Source: DAOUKH01 sp964291475
GTDB taxonomy: Bacteria > Chloroflexota > Dehalococcoidia > SHYB01
Direction of reading: 5' to 3'
DNA length: 64,000 nt
Assembly (NCBI GenBank): GCA_964291475.2
Contig: OZ220083.1
Coordinates: 620,001 to 684,000, forward strand
Shown: positions 8,900-17,171 of the stretch, piece by piece
How positions within the stretch are numbered: the first letter of the stretch is position 1
Layout of the letters: the number at the start of each line of letters is the position of its first letter
Translations under genes and position numbers: made by a program
Notes under the pieces: model-generated
The model's database searches: none
Seen by the model: the letters and a program-made list of their open reading frames with translations, nothing else
Told to the model about the DNA's origin: nothing

Positions 8900-8917
8900 G
8901 CGTCGAGGCTCCCGCCG

Positions 8918-8923
8918 ATTATA
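8918..8923 (-). promoter_or_regulatory. -10 box of the tRNA-Leu gene
   Basis: A perfect TATAAT on the minus strand ends 18 nt before the tRNA 5' end, followed by CGG. No convincing -35 hexamer is seen. Confidence 0.5.
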
Positions 8924-8938
8924 GACCCGCGGGGTGCG

Positions 8939-10363
8939 TCACCCGTTGAAGACGGGGCGCTGGAAGCGGGCCGGGTTTAAGACACTATTGGGGTCGAGGG
9001 CGTCACGGACGCGGGCCGCCGCCGCGGTGTAGTCCGGGCCGTAGTAGCGCTGGAACCACTCGTAGTGCTGCGGGAAGATACCCTGCTCGCCGGTGGTGCA
9101 GCCGAACTCTGCCTGGAGCGCGACCATCCGCGCCCGGATCTTCTTCGCCAGCGAGCGCATCCGGTCGAAGTCCCACGAGTCCGGCGCGAAGAAGACCGGG
9201 TGGAACGTCCCCGCGCCGATGTGCCCGATCCGCACGCCGTAGAGGCCCGGCTCCTCGGCGCACACCTCCTCGATCATGCGGCCCGCCGCCTCCATGCACG
9301 GCGCCATCGCGTCGAGGGGGCCGTCCATCACCCCGCCGAAGAGCGGGAAGAGGCCGAGCTCCTCGATGAGGTTCGTTCCGCCCCCGCCGCTCTGGTCGTC
9401 GCGGAAGCTCATGAATCCCTCGAACTCGTCGGGCGTCATCGCCTCCGTCCGTGACGCGCCCTGCTCCCGCGCGATCGCGAAGATCGCGTCGCGCTTCGCC
9501 TCCGCCTCCTCGGCGGTGAAGCCATCCGTACCGATCAGCACCACCACGCTCGACGTCGGGTTGTCGAAGCCGCCGAGCTCGAGGAACTGCTGGTCGAGCA
9601 GCTCCATGAGCCGCGGCGGTGGCACGCCTTGGCGGTAGAGTTGCCCGACGGTCCGGCCCGCCGACTCCACCGATGGAAGAAAAGCGGCGCCCCAGCGGGT
9701 GTTGCGCGGCGCGGGAACGAGCCGCAGCCGGAGATTGGTGATCACCCCCGCCATCGCCTGGAACCCGGCGAAGAGCCACGTCAGGTCGACGCCGCAGGGC
9801 CGCCGGTGCGACCGCGTGCCCGTCTCGATGATCTCGCCGGTGGGCAGCACGACTTCGAGGCCCATCAGATAATCGCCCGGCTTGCCCGAGTGCGGGTCGA
9901 CGGAGCGGCCGCTGGTGTTCATGCTCGCCAGACCGCCCCACGTCACCGGCCCGACGAACTCGGGGTAGCCGAACCCGTGCGGCTCCAGCGCCGCGTTCAA
10001 TGCCTGCTCCGTGACGGCGGGGCCGATCTCGACGTAACCCGAATCGAGCGATGGGCGAATCCAGTTCAGTCGCCGCAGGTCGAGCACCAGCGACCCCGGC
10101 GGCTCCGGCCTCGTGATGTCGAGGGCCACCCAGCCCGTCCCCTGCCGAACGTAGACCGGCGTCCGCGCCTCATTCGCCCGCTTCAGGATGGCGGCGACCT
10201 CCGCCGCGCTCTCGACTTGGACCAGCGTGATCGGCTCGGTCTGCTTCAGCTCGCTGGGAATGCGGACGGTCTTGTAGGTGACCCCTCGGATGATGGGATC
10301 GGGGACCGTCTGCCGCACCCGGCCGGGGTCGACGATGCCGTCGAGCAACGCAAAATGATTCAA
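8939..10363 (-). CDS. FAD-linked oxidase (vanillyl-alcohol oxidase/GlcD superfamily)
   Basis: Flavoprotein oxidase or dehydrogenase, 474 residues. The N-terminal FAD-binding_4 (PCMH) domain spans about 45-235, with YVRQGTGWVALD and the pyrophosphate-binding stretch ending GLASMNTSGRS near 146. The C-terminal FAD-oxidase cap includes IGHIGAGTFHPVFF (about 383) and ends ALDPNSVLNPARF, as in vanillyl-alcohol or 4-cresol type oxidases. The start is TTG at 10363 with a strong GGGAGGA just upstream. A dispersed repeat lies between the gene and a possible -10 box (TATACT, minus strand, 10524-10519). The substrate may be a phenol, glycolate or D-lactate type compound; this is undecided. Confidence 0.85.
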   Translation of the reverse strand: MNHFALLDGIVDPGRVRQTVPDPIIRGVTYKTVRIPSELKQTEPITLVQVESAAEVAAILKRANEARTPVYVRQGTGWVALDITRPEPPGSLVLDLRRLNWIRPSLDSGYVEIGPAVTEQALNAALEPHGFGYPEFVGPVTWGGLASMNTSGRSVDPHSGKPGDYLMGLEVVLPTGEIIETGTRSHRRPCGVDLTWLFAGFQAMAGVITNLRLRLVPAPRNTRWGAAFLPSVESAGRTVGQLYRQGVPPPRLMELLDQQFLELGGFDNPTSSVVVLIGTDGFTAEEAEAKRDAIFAIAREQGASRTEAMTPDEFEGFMSFRDDQSGGGGTNLIEELGLFPLFGGVMDGPLDAMAPCMEAAGRMIEEVCAEEPGLYGVRIGHIGAGTFHPVFFAPDSWDFDRMRSLAKKIRARMVALQAEFGCTTGEQGIFPQHYEWFQRYYGPDYTAAAARVRDALDPNSVLNPARFQRPVFNG

Positions 10364-10380
10364 GCCCGTCCTCCCACCTT

Positions 10381-10492
10381 AAGCCTCTCCCCCTCTGGGG
10401 GAGACTGAGAGAGGGCGCGCGCCGTCAGGCGCGCGAGCGCCCGCAGGGCGCTGCTCTCTGCTCGTCCCTGAGTTACGCAAAGGTCTCCCCCG
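10381..10492 (+). repeat. triple-hairpin dispersed repeat, copy A
   Basis: Three perfect hairpins in a row: 10386-10404 (TCTCCCCC-TCT-GGGGGAGA), 10416-10435 (CGCGCGCC-GTCA-GGCGCGCG) and 10436-10452 (AGCGCCC-GCA-GGGCGCT), then a partial tail. Copies B-E elsewhere in the window share the stems and orientation. Confidence 0.85.
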
Positions 10493-10569
10493 GCGAACCG
10501 CTGGCCCGCCCGCCCGCCAGTATACCCATGCTAGCGCTCGGCAGGCGGAAGGGGTAAGGTTCGGCGGAT

Positions 10570-11832
10570 ATGCAAGAGACGAGCACACAGGGCTTCGTGG
10601 ACCGGTTCCTGCCCGCGCTGCGGTCCAGGGACTACCGCTACCTGTGGACGAGCAGTCTCTCGGCCAGCGCCGCCGCGTGGGCGCTCATCGTGGCAAGGGG
10701 CTGGCTGGTCTTTGAGTTAACCGACTCGTCTTTTTGGGTCGGCCTCACCACCTTCGCGGCGATGATCCCGCTCTTCCTGGTGCCGCCGGTCGCGGGCTTT
10801 CTCGCCGATAAGTTCCAGCGCCGCAGGCTCCTCGGTTACATCTACGCCTTGCAGCTCGCCCACAACGTGCTGCTCGCCGTCCTCGTCATAATCGACGTCA
10901 TTGAGCCCTGGCAACTCGTCGTGCTCGCCTTCCTCAACGGCGCGGTGCGCGCCGCGCAGATGCCCGTGACCCAGGCCCTGCTCCCCAACCTCGTCTCGAA
11001 GAAGCACATCCTCAACGCGATCGCGTTGAACTCGGCGACGATCCACGGGTCGCGCCTCATTGGGGCGGGGTTCGTCGCCGGCCTCCTCGCCTCCGATGCC
11101 CCGGGAATGGCCTTCGCTATCTGCTCGGCCTTCTACGTCATCGCTTGGTTCTCCAGCAGCCGCATACAGTCGACCTCGACCGGCGAGATGGCGGCGGGAG
11201 AGAGCGGGTTGCGGAACTTCACCGCTGGGCTTCGCTACGTCGCCGGCCACCCGTTCATACGGCCGCTGATGATCGTCGTCTTCTTCCACTGCTCTCTGAC
11301 GATGTCCTTCGAGTCGATGCTCCCCGTCCTCTCCGACAAGCAGCTCAACGCCGATGCCGGTTTCAGCTACCTGATGATGGCGGTGGGCGGCGGCTCGCTC
11401 CTCGGTGTCATGGGACTTTCCGGCCTTGTAGGCGCTGCCGCCCGGGGGCGCTGGCTCCTCGTCACCGGCGTGGTAAGCGGCATCAGCCCGCTGGGCCTTG
11501 CCTTCTCCACGGACCTGGCGCCGGCGCTGGCCGGCGCCTTCTTCATGGGGGCATCCCAGGCGGCATTCATGGCGCTCAACGCCGCCTTCCTCCAGGAGAT
11601 CATCCCCGACGCCATCCGGGGCCGCGCCATGAGCGTCTACCTGCTCTCTCTCGGCGGCGTCATGGCCGTCTTCAACCTGATCAACGGCTGGCTGGCCGAC
11701 GACGTCGGCGCCCCGCTGCTGCTCACCGTCGCGGCGCTCGCCTTCCTCGGCATCGTGGCCGTCAGCCTCGGCCACGTCTCACTGCGCCGCCTCTACACCC
11801 GCGGCGAAGTCCTAGCCCCCGCCCCCGCCTGA
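10570..11832 (+). CDS. MFS transporter (EntS-like MFS_3 type)
   Basis: Twelve-helix major facilitator, 420 residues, probably a drug or siderophore type exporter. The N-terminus FLPALRSRDYRYLWTSSLS is typical of the MFS_3/EntS group. The loop between helices 2 and 3 carries GFLADKFQRRRLLG (about 76-89), the family's motif A. The second half repeats this with GRAMSVYLLSLGG near 355. It begins 61 nt into its own intergenic region with no partner gene, so its substrate is unknown. It converges with the vapBC genes. Confidence 0.88.
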   Translation: MQETSTQGFVDRFLPALRSRDYRYLWTSSLSASAAAWALIVARGWLVFELTDSSFWVGLTTFAAMIPLFLVPPVAGFLADKFQRRRLLGYIYALQLAHNVLLAVLVIIDVIEPWQLVVLAFLNGAVRAAQMPVTQALLPNLVSKKHILNAIALNSATIHGSRLIGAGFVAGLLASDAPGMAFAICSAFYVIAWFSSSRIQSTSTGEMAAGESGLRNFTAGLRYVAGHPFIRPLMIVVFFHCSLTMSFESMLPVLSDKQLNADAGFSYLMMAVGGGSLLGVMGLSGLVGAAARGRWLLVTGVVSGISPLGLAFSTDLAPALAGAFFMGASQAAFMALNAAFLQEIIPDAIRGRAMSVYLLSLGGVMAVFNLINGWLADDVGAPLLLTVAALAFLGIVAVSLGHVSLRRLYTRGEVLAPAPA

Positions 11833-11844
11833 CGCCTGACGCCT

Positions 11845-12291
11845 TCAGGCTTGCGGCCAGGTCTCGCTCAGAGGATTGCGCCACCGAAGGCCGGTAAAGC
11901 GGCCGAAGTCCGTGTCGTTGGAGTGGACCTCCGCTTGGTACTCCATGGCGAGCGCAGCAATGTGGGAGTCGCCCACCAGGTTGCCGCCAACTCCGGCATC
12001 TGAGAGGTTCCGCCGCAAATGTTCTAAGTGGTCGGGGCTGGGGTTGATCGGCGCGATGTGGGGGAACCGGAACCACTGGTGAACATAGTCGACTGCCTCC
12101 GCGGGGGTTGTCGGATGGACCAGCACTCTGGGATGGGTCATCAACCTAATGAAGCCCGTTGCAACAACCCAAGGGATGCCGACTCTCTCCACGCCGTTGA
12201 CCAAGCCCTCCCACCAATGCCTCGCCGGGTCGTGAAACGGCGCCCCATCGTTGTGGGCGTAGACCAGCAGATTGATGTCCGGGATGATCAA
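11845..12291 (-). CDS. vapC: PIN-domain toxin (VapC-like)
   Basis: Probable ribonuclease toxin of a type II toxin-antitoxin pair, 148 residues. The PIN-domain acidic sites are visible: IPDINLLVYAHN at the N-terminus (Asp about 4), a middle Glu in PTTPAEAVDY, then GDSHIAALAMEY (Asp about 107) and NDTDFGRFTGL (about 120-130), which is the VapC order. The TTG start overlaps the TGA stop of the antitoxin gene by 4 nt, so the two are translationally coupled. The target RNA cannot be predicted. Confidence 0.88.
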   Translation of the reverse strand: MIIPDINLLVYAHNDGAPFHDPARHWWEGLVNGVERVGIPWVVATGFIRLMTHPRVLVHPTTPAEAVDYVHQWFRFPHIAPINPSPDHLEHLRRNLSDAGVGGNLVGDSHIAALAMEYQAEVHSNDTDFGRFTGLRWRNPLSETWPQA

Positions 12292-12548
12292 CTCGCGCTC
12301 GGCCCGGCGAATTCGTCAGCCTCGAGCTGGTCGTTGAGCTGGTTCAGTCTCAGCGGGTCAACTCCGGGAACGAGCCCGCTGCGGTTCGGGGTGACGCGGT
12401 ATTCGGGCCTTGGACGCTCTCCGATGGCGGGTGACATGCCCCGCCGCAATGTCTCGTTCACTACCTGTTTGAGGGGCTTGCTGAGGAGCCGCGATTGCTG
12501 CTGGAGAAAGTCGGCTATGTCGTCGTCGAGGGTCAACGTGGTTCTCAT
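12288..12548 (-). CDS. vapB: ribbon-helix-helix antitoxin (VapB-like)
   Basis: Antitoxin of 86 residues that should bind the PIN toxin and repress the operon. The N-terminus MRTTLTLDDDIADFLQQQS is a ribbon-helix-helix DNA-binding strand and helix. KPLKQVVNETLRRGM completes the motif at about 24-38. The acidic C-terminus is the likely toxin-binding tail. It is upstream of and overlaps vapC. A perfect 8-bp inverted repeat lies immediately upstream of its start. Confidence 0.88.
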   Translation of the reverse strand: MRTTLTLDDDIADFLQQQSRLLSKPLKQVVNETLRRGMSPAIGERPRPEYRVTPNRSGLVPGVDPLRLNQLNDQLEADEFAGPSAS

Positions 12549-12551
12549 GTA

Positions 12552-12582
12552 GACATCATTACATAAATTAGGATGATGTCAA
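12552..12582 (-). promoter_or_regulatory. vapBC promoter and candidate operator
   Basis: GACATCAT (12552-12559) and ATGATGTC (12573-12580) form a perfect inverted repeat around a 13-nt A+T-rich centre, only 3 nt from the vapB start codon. A minus-strand TTGACA (12582-12577) overlaps the distal arm, so a bound VapB-VapC complex would cover the -35 box. The -10 is weak (TAATGA). This fits toxin-antitoxin autorepression. Confidence 0.6.
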
Positions 12583-12594
12583 GATGCTATACCC

Positions 12595-13718
12595 CTACCC
12601 CAGCCCGTACAGCTTCACCGCGTTCCCCGCCAGGATGGCGTGCCGCTCGTCCTCCGGTACGCCGACCATGTGCTCCTCGATTGAGGCCTGCGAGTCCGGC
12701 CAGATGCCGTCGACGTGCGGGTAGTCGTTGCCCCACATGATGTTGCCCACGCCCGTGACGTCGCGCGTGCGGACGCCCACCACGTCCTGGATGTACGTCC
12801 CGTAGACTGGCGGTGAAAGTAGTAGCTCGGCGGCTCCCTCAGGTCGTAGCCGGTGTAGTAGCGGTGGCGCTCGAAGACCAGGTCCAGCCACGGCACGAAC
12901 CATGCCATCCACCCCACGCCGCTCTCCACGCTGACGAACTTGAGCTTGGGGTGCCGCTCCAGCACCCCGCAGCAGATGAGGATGGTGATCGGCTCGCACA
13001 TCATCGTCTTGTTCACGCTCATCAGGACGATCGTGTCGCCCGCGAACTCCTTCGCCAGCGGTCCGCCGTCCACGTGGATGTGCGCCGGCATCTCCAGCTC
13101 CTCGAGCGCGTCCCACAGCGGCTCCCAGAACGGGCTGTTGTACTGGTGCTCCGACGGCATCGCGTACGGCGTCTCCCGCCCCGGGATGGTGGGCACGAGC
13201 GCGCCGCGCAGCCCCAATTCCCGCGCCCGCCGCGCCTCCGCTACCGCCAACTCCGCGTCCCACACCGGCAAGTAGGCGACTCCCACCAGCCGGTCCGGCG
13301 CGGTGGCGCAGAAGTCCGCGAGCCAGTCGTTGTACGCCCGGATCATCGCGTGCTTCAGCCCGAGGTCCGAAGTCGACAGCAGCGTGACCCCGTCGAAGAT
13401 CACGTCGGCGTCGACGCCGTCCCTGTTCTGGTCGAACAGCCGCGCCGCCGGGTCCCACCCGCCGCGCAGACCGTCCGAGAACGTCCGTCCCTGCGGCGCC
13501 ACGTCCGGCGAGGGCCGCCCAGCGTCGGCCGAGACCAGGTTGAACCGCTGCTCCATCCCCTCGAACAGGATCGTCTCGACTTCCCTAAGCTCCGGGTCCG
13601 TCCTGCGCACTGGCCTCGGAGCGCGGTCGCGATACGCCGAGTCGATTCGCTCCGCCCACATCGACGGCAGCGGGTTCACATGCGTCCCCACCGAAATGAC
13701 CTGGTAGTCGCGGGCCAT
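12595..13718 (-). pseudogene. amidohydrolase (COG2159 type) with a frameshift
   Basis: Homologue of the intact amidohydrolases at 6280, 57764 and 59345, but split between two frames. The first frame runs from ATG 13718, after AAGGAGG, through DADVIFDGVTLLS and the metal-site region to EPPSYYFHRQ near 12811. The correct C-terminal part (VYGTYIQDVVG, GNIMWGNDYPHVDGIWPD, ending GNAVKLYGLG) continues in another frame. One base added near 12811 restores a single protein of about 373 residues. It is either a recent pseudogene or a single-base sequencing or assembly error; all motifs are otherwise intact, which slightly favours error or very recent decay. Confidence 0.8.
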
Positions 13719-13748
13719 GGCGTCCTCCTTGCCTCTCCGGGCCCCGCC

Positions 13749-13777
13749 ATCATAATGACCCCCGTCCGCGGCCCCAA
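13749..13777 (-). promoter_or_regulatory. promoter of the frameshifted amidohydrolase gene
   Basis: Minus strand TTGGGG (13777-13772), a 17-nt spacer, then TATGAT (13754-13749), 30 nt upstream of the ATG at 13718. Confidence 0.45.
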
Positions 13778-13824
13778 CCGGGCCTGCGGCGACCATCCCG
13801 ATCACGCAACTCTAGGAGGACGTG

Positions 13825-14139
13825 ATGACGACCCAGGAAACCCCCGACCGTTCCGAAATCAGCCCGAAGTTCCGCGAAATCACCGACGACCTGCTCTTCG
13901 GTGACGTCTGGCAGCGCCCCATCCTCTCGCCGCGCGAGCGCAGCATCGTCGTCGTCTCCGCGCTCACCGCCCAGTACCGCGGCGACCAGCTCAAACGCCA
14001 CATCCGGCGCGCGCTCCGCAACGGCCTGACCAAGGAAGAGCTCGGCGAGGTCTGGCTCCAGCTCGCCTTCTATTCCGGATGGCCCACCGTGGCCAACGCC
14101 ATGCGGCTCGCCCGCGAAGTCTTCGACGAGCAGGGCTAA
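13825..14139 (+). CDS. carboxymuconolactone decarboxylase family protein
   Basis: Small all-helical CMD-family protein of 104 residues, from ATG 13825 preceded by AGGAGG. The pattern LSPRERSIVVVSALTAQYRGDQLKRHIRRALRNG (about 36-69, described in part) and GLTKEELGEVWLQLAFYSGWP matches gamma-carboxymuconolactone decarboxylase, which removes CO2 in the protocatechuate branch of aromatic degradation. The redox CxxC of the AhpD subgroup is absent. It is divergent from the broken amidohydrolase. Its exact reaction is undetermined. Confidence 0.84.
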   Translation: MTTQETPDRSEISPKFREITDDLLFGDVWQRPILSPRERSIVVVSALTAQYRGDQLKRHIRRALRNGLTKEELGEVWLQLAFYSGWPTVANAMRLAREVFDEQG

Positions 14140-14180
14140 GCCCCCGCTTCTCATAAAGCGGTCTGTCGAGGCACGGGGAC

Positions 14181-14666
14181 ATGGACCGGAAACGCCCAGA
14201 CGGTAGGCCGGGACCCAGTAGGATCGTCTTTCCTCAGCACGTGAAGCAAGCCCTTTTCCGGGAACAGCGGGGCAGGTGTCGCTATTGCGGCCTGACCCAC
14301 CGGATCCGCTTCTTGGACATAGACCACAAGTGGCCGGTGAGTCGGGGTGGCGGCAACGACGTGACCAACCTGCAACTCCTCTGCAGAACTTGCAATATGC
14401 GAAAGGGGATTCAGACCGACCAGGAGTTCCGGCAGCGGTACGGCCGTGTGCTGCCCGCGGATGGCGGCATTCCTAGTCCTCCGATACCGCAAGCTTGGTT
14501 TGCGGGCGAGACCCAGCGCACACGGGCGGCGCCCAACGTGCGCCGAATCTACCACCGAAGGTTCTCAGCGTGGCGCGCTCGTAGAGATGCTACCGGTGCG
14601 CTCGTGCTCTTCGCAGTCCTTGTCTTGATCCTGATTATCTTTGGGCTTAGCCGCCTTGCCGACTGA
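14181..14666 (+). CDS. HNH endonuclease with C-terminal membrane helix
   Basis: Protein of 161 residues with a complete HNH nuclease core at about 30-76: zinc pair CRYC (33, 36), DIDH (46-49) with the catalytic His, GGNDVTNLQLLC (57-68) and the second zinc pair CRTC (68, 71). The C-terminal third has a basic stretch (HRRFSAWRARRD), then a hydrophobic segment of about 18 residues (about 139-156) able to span the membrane, ending RLAD. Standalone HNH proteins are usually soluble, so a membrane-tethered one is odd. It starts 41 nt after the CMD gene on the same strand and converges with the MaoC gene. Function unknown. Confidence 0.84.
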   Translation: MDRKRPDGRPGPSRIVFPQHVKQALFREQRGRCRYCGLTHRIRFLDIDHKWPVSRGGGNDVTNLQLLCRTCNMRKGIQTDQEFRQRYGRVLPADGGIPSPPIPQAWFAGETQRTRAAPNVRRIYHRRFSAWRARRDATGALVLFAVLVLILIIFGLSRLAD

Positions 14667-14679
14667 TGCCGCCAAACCC

Positions 14680-15840
14680 TCAGGAAGACCGCCGCGGTAG
14701 CAGCACCGTCGCCGACCCCACCGTCGTCGTCTCGCCGCGCTGGTTGTCGGCCCAGAGCTCGACCTCGACCGGCGCCTCGCCCCGCGCGGCGTCGCCGCGG
14801 CCCTTCGACGTGACCCGCCCCCGGAACCACTGCGTGTCGCCGACGATGTTCGGGCGGCGTATCTGGACCTCCAGCCGCCGGATGCGCCCGTGGTCGCCGG
14901 CCCAATCGGTGAGTAGGTGCGCCGCCCACGCCGTCCGCATGCAGCCGAAGTCGTAGGCGTCGGGGAAGCCGCTCTGGCGCGCCAGACTCACGTCCCAGTG
15001 CGCCCCCTCGACGTTGTCCTTGATGTTGTACTCGCGGTTGATCAAGACCGCCCGCGGGTTCCCCTGGCCGTACCGGTAGGCCAGACGGTTCGCCTGGCAG
15101 TACGCCGAGCCCCACCCCAGCACGAAGCCGATCAGTTGCGTCAACGTGAGTGGCCCCTTGATGAGAGGCGGAACGGCGCCGCCCTCCTCAACGTCCTCCC
15201 AGTAGAGCGGCTCGGCTCCCCGGCGGCGGGCCCGCTCCTCCTCGTAGCCGCGCTCGATGGCCTCGATCTCGCCGTCGGTATAGCGGTAGGGCTCTACCTC
15301 GCCGTACTTGGCCCGTCCCCGCGCCGCCTCCCGCTCGTAGTTGAAGCGGAGGATGACGTAGGACGCCACCAACTCCCCGTCCTGGTTGTAGTAGGTGTTG
15401 CGGTCGACCTGCTCGTACGCCGTGCCGCCGAACGCGCTGGGCCGATCGCGGATCGAGTCCATGCGGAACACCGACCTCAGTCGGTCGCCCAAGCGCACCG
15501 GACGGTGGAACTCCCACCGGTCCGCCGCCCACAGACCAAACAGACCCGGCAGCGGCCCCCGCCGGAAGCCGTCCTCGGCCGTGAACCCCTTATTGGAGAA
15601 GACGTCCGGGAAGGTCGGCGGCGCGATCAGGCCGCCGTACGGCGAGCCCTCGGCGTACGCGTCGTCGAGGTAGAGCGGGTTGTCGTCGCCCACGCCCTCG
15701 GCGAAGTGGCGGATGGCGTCGCGCGTCGCCTCGCTGATCCAGCCCTCGCACTCGTACTCCAGCCCGACGTGCCGCCGGTAGAAGTCGAGCATCTCCGGCG
15801 TCGCCTCGCCGCGCTCCCACTCGAACGCCGCCATCGCCAT
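14680..15840 (-). CDS. MaoC/FAS1-like dehydratase, two hotdog domains
   Basis: Predicted acyl-CoA hydratase or dehydratase of 386 residues. The N-terminal FAS1-type dehydratase hotdog covers about 20-170, with FAEGVGDDNPLYLDDAYA and GGLIAPPTFP. The C-terminal MaoC-like half starts near 225. The second half keeps YDFGCMRTAWAAHLLTDWAGD near 310-330. The ATG lies 1 nt after the stop of the SMP-30 gene, so it is coupled to it. It is last in a seven-gene minus-strand operon. Typical relatives hydrate unsaturated CoA esters in catabolic clusters. Confidence 0.83.
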   Translation of the reverse strand: MAMAAFEWERGEATPEMLDFYRRHVGLEYECEGWISEATRDAIRHFAEGVGDDNPLYLDDAYAEGSPYGGLIAPPTFPDVFSNKGFTAEDGFRRGPLPGLFGLWAADRWEFHRPVRLGDRLRSVFRMDSIRDRPSAFGGTAYEQVDRNTYYNQDGELVASYVILRFNYEREAARGRAKYGEVEPYRYTDGEIEAIERGYEEERARRRGAEPLYWEDVEEGGAVPPLIKGPLTLTQLIGFVLGWGSAYCQANRLAYRYGQGNPRAVLINREYNIKDNVEGAHWDVSLARQSGFPDAYDFGCMRTAWAAHLLTDWAGDHGRIRRLEVQIRRPNIVGDTQWFRGRVTSKGRGDAARGEAPVEVELWADNQRGETTTVGSATVLLPRRSS

Positions 15841-15841
15841 C

Positions 15842-16675
15842 CTACCGGTCGGGGAGGAGCTTCATGCCCGGCGTATGCCACCGGACGGTGCTCACCCGCT
15901 TGAAGTGCGACTCGGTGATGTAGAGCGTCGAGAAGTCGGGCCCGCCGAAGGCCACGTTGGTGACCCGCTCGTCGAGCGGCCCGATGGAGTCTATCTGGTT
16001 GCCTGCGTCGTCGAAGACGGTGATCGCCCCGCCGAAGTGGCCGCACACCAGCAGGTTGCCCACCGCGTCGAGGGCGAACCCGTCCGGGAGGTGTCCCTCC
16101 GGCAGCTGCGCGTATGCACGCCGCTCGCCGAGCTTCCCCGGCGACTTGATCTGGTGCGCCCAGACGATGCCCGATACCGTCTCCGCGACTAGCAGCGTCC
16201 CGCCGTCGTCGCTGATCCCGATGCCGTTGGGAAAGGCGTAGTCGGTGGCGACACGCGAAAGCTCCCCGCCGCTCGAATAGCAATAGACGTGCCCCGGCAG
16301 CCGGTTCCGCCGCAGGCTGCCGTGCGGGTCGGTGAAGTAGAGGTTCCCCTCGGCGTCGAAGACGAGGTCGTTGCAGCCCCCGAACGACGGGTCCTCGATG
16401 ACGTGCTCCGTCGTCCCCGTGGCGAGATCGATGCGCTCCACCCAGCCGGGGTCGTCGGGCCCGCCGTTGTTGGTGACCCAGAGCGCGCCGTCGGGGCCGA
16501 TGGTCGAGCCGTTCGGAACGCCGCCGGTCTCGCACAGCGTCGACCGCACCCCGTCCGGCGTGATCCGCGACACGCGCTCCCCGGCGAGCTCCACGACGTA
16601 CAGGTTGCCGTCCCGGTCGAACGCGGGCCCTTCGGGGAATTCAAGGTCCGCCGCAAAGACTTCGAGGTCGGGCAT
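15842..16675 (-). CDS. SMP-30/gluconolactonase family lactonase
   Basis: Six-bladed beta-propeller of the SMP-30/LRE family, 277 residues, which usually hydrolyses sugar or other lactones using a bound divalent metal. Motifs: EFPEGPAFDRDGNLYVVE (about 12-29) with the metal Glu, GPDGALWVTNN, CNDLVFDAEGNLYFTDPHGS (about 118-137, the Asn ligand) and FPNGIGISDDGGTLLVAE (about 165-182). ATG 16675 is preceded by GGAGGCG; an upstream extension is open but unlikely. Fifth of the operon that runs from 21050 to 14680 if the VOC gene is counted fourth-from-last. Confidence 0.86.
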   Translation of the reverse strand: MPDLEVFAADLEFPEGPAFDRDGNLYVVELAGERVSRITPDGVRSTLCETGGVPNGSTIGPDGALWVTNNGGPDDPGWVERIDLATGTTEHVIEDPSFGGCNDLVFDAEGNLYFTDPHGSLRRNRLPGHVYCYSSGGELSRVATDYAFPNGIGISDDGGTLLVAETVSGIVWAHQIKSPGKLGERRAYAQLPEGHLPDGFALDAVGNLLVCGHFGGAITVFDDAGNQIDSIGPLDERVTNVAFGGPDFSTLYITESHFKRVSTVRWHTPGMKLLPDR

Positions 16676-16713
16676 GGGGCGCCTCCGTTCCGGCGTGTCG
16701 ACCGCGGCTTCGG

Positions 16714-17154
16714 TCAGACGACCTTGCTCACGTCCTCGCGCCAGGGCTCCCAATCGGGGCTCATCGGGTTGTCCGACGCGTCCCACTGCCGCACCTCGAT
16801 GACGAGGCCGCTGGGGTCGCGGATCACCGCTTGCCGTCCGCCGAACGAGAAGCCCCGCGCCGGCTCGTTCACCACCTCGACGCCGTTCGCCTTGAAGCGG
16901 GCCACCGCCGCGTCGAGGTCGTCCACCGAAAGCCCGATGGGGCGGGCCTCGGTGCCCTTGAACTCGCCGTCGTGGGCCGGCTGCACCAGCTCGATCATCA
17001 CGTCGCCCAGCCCCACGTAGCTCAGCTGCCGCTCGCCCCCGGGGCCGAACCGCACGTGGCGCAGCAGCCGGAACCCAAGCACGTTCGTATAAAACGCGAT
17101 GCTCGCGTCCATGTCCTTCGCGACGACGTGCACGTGGTCGAGCCGCTTGATCAT
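16714..17154 (-). CDS. VOC family protein (glyoxalase/dioxygenase superfamily)
   Basis: Vicinal-oxygen-chelate fold protein of 146 residues. Two beta-alpha-beta-beta-beta modules are visible: KRLDHVHVVAKDMDASIAFY at the start with the first metal His, MIELVQPAHDGE, then ARPIGLSVDDLDAAVARF and IRDPSGLVIEVRQWD with the final metal Glu. Members include glyoxalase I, methylmalonyl-CoA epimerase and extradiol dioxygenases; the short length fits a lyase or epimerase better than a dioxygenase. The ATG at 17154 follows GGAGGGAGG. It lies 17 nt after the LLM gene within the seven-gene operon. Confidence 0.84.
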   Translation of the reverse strand: MIKRLDHVHVVAKDMDASIAFYTNVLGFRLLRHVRFGPGGERQLSYVGLGDVMIELVQPAHDGEFKGTEARPIGLSVDDLDAAVARFKANGVEVVNEPARGFSFGGRQAVIRDPSGLVIEVRQWDASDNPMSPDWEPWREDVSKVV

Positions 17155-17171
17155 CGGAGCCTCCCTCCGCG

